Assembly: GCF_004365705.1 (NCBI RefSeq)
Contig: NZ_SOBN01000002.1
Location: forward strand, 1,054,001-1,118,000
Length of the DNA stretch: 64,000 bases
Reading direction: 5' to 3'
DNA from: Streptomyces sp. 846.5
GTDB taxonomy: Bacteria > Actinomycetota > Actinomycetes > Streptomycetales > Streptomycetaceae
Position 1 is the first letter of the stretch; each line of letters opens with the position of its first letter. The notes beneath the pieces are model-generated. The model was not told where the DNA came from and did no database searches. It saw only the letters and a list, made by a program, of their open reading frames with translations. The translations under genes were made by a program, and so were the position numbers. This document shows, in pieces, positions 61,861-64,000 of the stretch.

Positions 61861-61865
61861 TTCTG

Positions 61866-62110
61866 TCATGCGGTGGCTGTGGTGATCGTCCAGGTGTCGT
61901 TGTCGTGGTCGAGTCCGAGGTTGATCAGGCGGCGGAGGTCGAGGGCGGCGGCGCGGTTGTGCAGCCAGGCGTCGTTCTTGAGGACCCCGCGGTGACGCAG
62001 GCGCCTGCTGCCGCGGGTGAGCCAGGCAATGCCGCGTTCGACCATGGGGCGCCAGGCGCGGTACTCGTGCTGCCAGGTGGGGTCGGCGGCTTGGTGGCAT
62101 GCCTGGGCGC
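61866..62110 (-). pseudogene. 3' remnant of an IS transposase
   Basis: The minus strand encodes about 80 residues ending at a TGA at 61866 that match the C-terminus of a DDE-type actinomycete transposase: YRAWRPMVERGIAWLTRGSR, VLKNDAWLHNRAAALDLRRL, INLGLDHDNDTWTITT. The rest of the gene is missing; the upstream join at about 62110 is not clear. It marks an old insertion between the conservon and the P450 gene. Confidence 0.75.
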
Positions 62111-62194
62111 TACCACGCAGCTCGCGAGCACCAGCGCCTCTACTCCGACTTCGACCGGCACAATTTCGACCTCACTGCTTGACGCCGGGCAAGG

Positions 62195-62764
62195 TCACAC
62201 CGCGTACACCGAGCCGTTCTCTGCAACGTAATGGTGTCCATCACCAGCCATGCTGAGAAAGCGCCAGTCTTCTCGCCCTTCGTGCCCTTCCGGGAACACC
62301 TCCAAGGACACGCCGGACGACAGCGTCAGCTGGAGGTCGAACGCGTCGCCGATGCGCACATGCTCGACTACCGGGACTTCAGCGGCGATGATCCGCGAGA
62401 CGGTCTCGACACGGTCGTCGAACCTGGACGTTCCGATCTTGGCCCCGGTATCGAACGCAGCTCCAGCGCGGGCTCCCGGAACATAGAGATCGCCCTTCTG
62501 GACCAGCGCCGTGGCTCCGCGGACCAGTCGCCAACGGCATTGCAGGTGAAGAGCCAGCTCTGGACGCGTCGTGTGCTCGCCGCGATAGTTCACCCACGGC
62601 ACCTCGTCGCCGAATGCGAACCAGGCAAGCGTTGCGGCGCGACCGACGGCCGTGAACGGGCGCCCTTCCAGTGCCCCCAAGGCGCTGCGGGCTGCCACGA
62701 GGCTCGTCACGGAAGCCTCCCCTTCTCTGACGACCACGTCTCGCACCCAGGAGGACGACAGCAT
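62195..62764 (-). CDS. Hypothetical protein, unknown family
   Basis: A 189-residue soluble protein (MLSSSWVRDVVVREGEASVT) with no signal peptide or membrane segment. Blocks such as WVNYRGEHTTRPELALHLQC and LTLSSGVSLEVFPEGHEGRE suggest a beta-rich fold. I do not recognise a family. Its GC content looks lower than that of its neighbours and it lies beside a transposase remnant, so it may be acquired DNA. Start ATG 62764 is the first in frame; no strong ribosome-binding site is seen. Confidence 0.65.
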   Translation of the reverse strand: MLSSSWVRDVVVREGEASVTSLVAARSALGALEGRPFTAVGRAATLAWFAFGDEVPWVNYRGEHTTRPELALHLQCRWRLVRGATALVQKGDLYVPGARAGAAFDTGAKIGTSRFDDRVETVSRIIAAEVPVVEHVRIGDAFDLQLTLSSGVSLEVFPEGHEGREDWRFLSMAGDGHHYVAENGSVYAV

Positions 62765-63023
62765 CAGGGGATCAGGATACGAGCACCGCCCCAGCGACCA
62801 GGGGAATTACGGAGGCGTCCACACTTACGACCTTCACTCGAAGCGAACCGCACCCACCAGCGAAGGCTGTACGGCGAGCTCGGCACATCACCCCCGCAGA
62901 GCACGAAGCCGCCCACCACGAACCCCCTGCGTCACTCCAGAAAACCAGCTGACCCACTCTCCACACGAAACCCGGGGCTTGCCACGGGGGTTCCGTCCAG
63001 CGATGGCGCGAGGCCGGCGCAGA
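62765..63023. other. Noncoding gap before the P450 gene end
   Basis: About 260 bp without a convincing gene on either strand; composition is AC-rich and lower in GC than elsewhere. It holds the promoter of the unknown gene (minus strand) and the 3' flank of the P450 gene. No repeat or RNA gene was recognised. Confidence 0.6.
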
Positions 63024-64000
63024 CTATGCCTTGAGCCAGTTGAGGAACTGGCTCCAGCGACCTCCGCCCTCCTTGGTCCCCGCAGCGACGGGATTCGTAC
63101 CGGGCGCGGGTGCCGGAGCTGGTGCTGAGCTGGTTCGGTGTGTGATCTTCACTGGGGTGAAGCGGGTCGGAAGGGCGACCAAGCCGCGACTGAACGGCCC
63201 CGGGCGCCACGACAGGCTCTGCTCCGGAACAGTGAGGACGACGTCGGGGACCTGCTTGAGCAGGTTCTCAATCGCGGTGACCGCGATCTGGCGGGCTGGG
63301 TCCTTCGCCGGGCAGCCGTGGGGCCCCGCGCTCCACGCCAGGTGTGCGCGACTGTTCGTCTTCCGAGCCATGGCCAGGTCCGGTCCCGTGTTCGCGGCAC
63401 CGATGCTGACAAGCAGCAGATCGCCCGCCCGGAAGTGCTGGCCAGCGAACTCCATGTCTGTAGCGGGGTAGTGCGCCATGAAGTTCGCCATGGGCGGGTT
63501 CTCCCAGAGCGTGTGATCGATGGCCTCGTCGATGAGCCCGCCCTTGCGGGCGTACTCCTCGTCGGTGAGCACCCGGTGCAGCGTGTTTCCGATGAGGTTG
63601 CGCAGCGGTTCGGAGCCGGAGGCAAGCAGAAGCGCGAGCTGGTAGACCATCTCCTCGTCCGTCAGGTTGGCAGGGTGCTGCAGCAGCCACGAAGTGACGT
63701 CGTCGCCCGGCCGGCTACGCTTGAGCGCCACCAGCTCGCCGCAGGCGCCGAACAGCACGCCGACCGCTTGCTCGGCGTTGACGCCTTCGAACATGCCGGA
63801 GGTGCCGAACATGACCCGGTCACCGATGTCGGCGGGGCAGCCGAACAGCTCGTTGAAGACCATGAGCGATAGCTGCTTGGCGTAGTCACCGAGCAGGTCC
63901 GCCGAGCCGCGCCCCCCGAAGTGGGCGATCAGGAAGTTCGAGACCTGCTCAGTGCTGCGCGCGAGACGGGGCATGTCGATGCGGGCCAGGCTGTCCGTGA
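63024..64000 (-). CDS. Conservon-associated cytochrome P450 lacking ExxR (5' end outside window)
   Basis: The C-terminal 325 residues of a P450; the frame stays open to the window edge. The heme Cys is in AWSAGPHGCPAKDPARQIA. At the I helix the usual AGxxT is LLASGSEPLRNL, with the Thr changed to Pro. Where the K-helix ExxR-x-x-PP is expected the sequence is DHTLWENPP, so ExxR is lost. This matches the CYP157-type enzymes found with Streptomyces conservons, which lack ExxR (EQSLW in the described member, from memory). A Pro/Ala-rich tail (APAPAPAPGTN) precedes the end. The cvnABCD operon is 1.2 kb away. Confidence 0.9.
   Translation of the reverse strand, partial: TDSLARIDMPRLARSTEQVSNFLIAHFGGRGSADLLGDYAKQLSLMVFNELFGCPADIGDRVMFGTSGMFEGVNAEQAVGVLFGACGELVALKRSRPGDDVTSWLLQHPANLTDEEMVYQLALLLASGSEPLRNLIGNTLHRVLTDEEYARKGGLIDEAIDHTLWENPPMANFMAHYPATDMEFAGQHFRAGDLLLVSIGAANTGPDLAMARKTNSRAHLAWSAGPHGCPAKDPARQIAVTAIENLLKQVPDVVLTVPEQSLSWRPGPFSRGLVALPTRFTPVKITHRTSSAPAPAPAPGTNPVAAGTKEGGGRWSQFLNWLKA

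Noticed and set aside
1..64000. tRNA, rRNA or CRISPR array
   Set aside because: No cloverleaf with conserved TTC loop, no rRNA-like sequence and no regularly spaced repeat array were seen by eye on either strand; a covariance-model scan would be decisive.

Overview
The window is very GC-rich DNA with GTG and TTG starts, tightly overlapped ATGA/GTGA gene junctions and a full conservon (roadblock/DUF742/GTPase operon), so it comes from an actinomycete, most likely a member of the Streptomycetaceae (Streptomyces, Kitasatospora, Streptacidiphilus or a close relative). The gene content is that of an accessory chromosomal region of a plant-litter saprophyte: pectinase, chitosanase, four sets of ABC uptake genes, many local regulators, one intact insertion sequence and one insertion-sequence remnant. 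No rRNA, tRNA, CRISPR array or phage module was seen.

Layout. 1-4.2 kb: a membrane-tethered sigma factor ending in a beta-helix domain (runs off the left edge), divergent from a three-domain secreted pectinase (ricin lectin, pectin methylesterase, polygalacturonase). 4.2-6.4 kb: ATP-dependent DNA ligase and a RibD/DHFR-like reductase. 6.5-8.3 kb: a scar in which three truncated genes (aldo-keto reductase, discoidin/FnIII protein, sugar-binding protein) are fused end to end, followed by two intact sugar permeases. 10.1-11.7 kb: TetR regulator and divergent SDR-type oxidoreductase with palindromic operator DNA between them. 11.7-13.2 kb: IS110-family element whose 5' noncoding end probably encodes a bridge RNA. 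13.3-18.0 kb: small secreted protein, GT87 membrane glycosyltransferase, NarL-type two-component system, Lrp regulator. 18.2-24.1 kb: a peptide ABC importer operon with an NTF2-like gene.

24.1-33.5 kb: a LacI regulator divergent from a ten-gene catabolic operon (DapA-like lyase/deaminase, amino-acid ABC importer, a three-subunit FAD/2Fe-2S dehydrogenase of the HcnABC or D-hydroxyproline dehydrogenase type, an allophanate-hydrolase-C-like protein and a hydantoinase). 33.5-37.5 kb: a second NarL-type two-component system with an ABC-2 exporter. 37.7-46.1 kb: SpoIIE-type phosphatase, a protein of unknown function, a flavin monooxygenase-like protein with a PucR-type regulator, an esterase, and a GH46 chitosanase with a perfect 31-bp palindromic operator. 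46.3-50.8 kb: three polytopic GT-C-like membrane proteins. 51.0-59.1 kb: an operon for import and oxidation of an acylated glycoside (sugar ABC importer, carboxylesterase, ROK regulator, pyranose-oxidase-like GMC enzyme, TIM-barrel isomerase-like protein). 59.3-61.8 kb: conservon cvnABCD. 61.9-64.0 kb: transposase remnant, an unknown gene of lower GC and, running off the right edge, a conservon-type cytochrome P450 that lacks the ExxR motif.

The strongest candidates for undescribed biology are (a) the sigma/zinc-finger/transmembrane/beta-helix fusion next to the pectinase, which looks like a one-protein sensor for a plant polymer, (b) the hydantoinase plus HcnABC-type dehydrogenase operon, whose substrate I cannot name, (c) the pyranose-oxidase/TIM-barrel glycoside operon, and (d) the predicted IS110 bridge RNA with a duplicated guide-like sequence. 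All functional statements come from reading motifs by eye; no database search was run.
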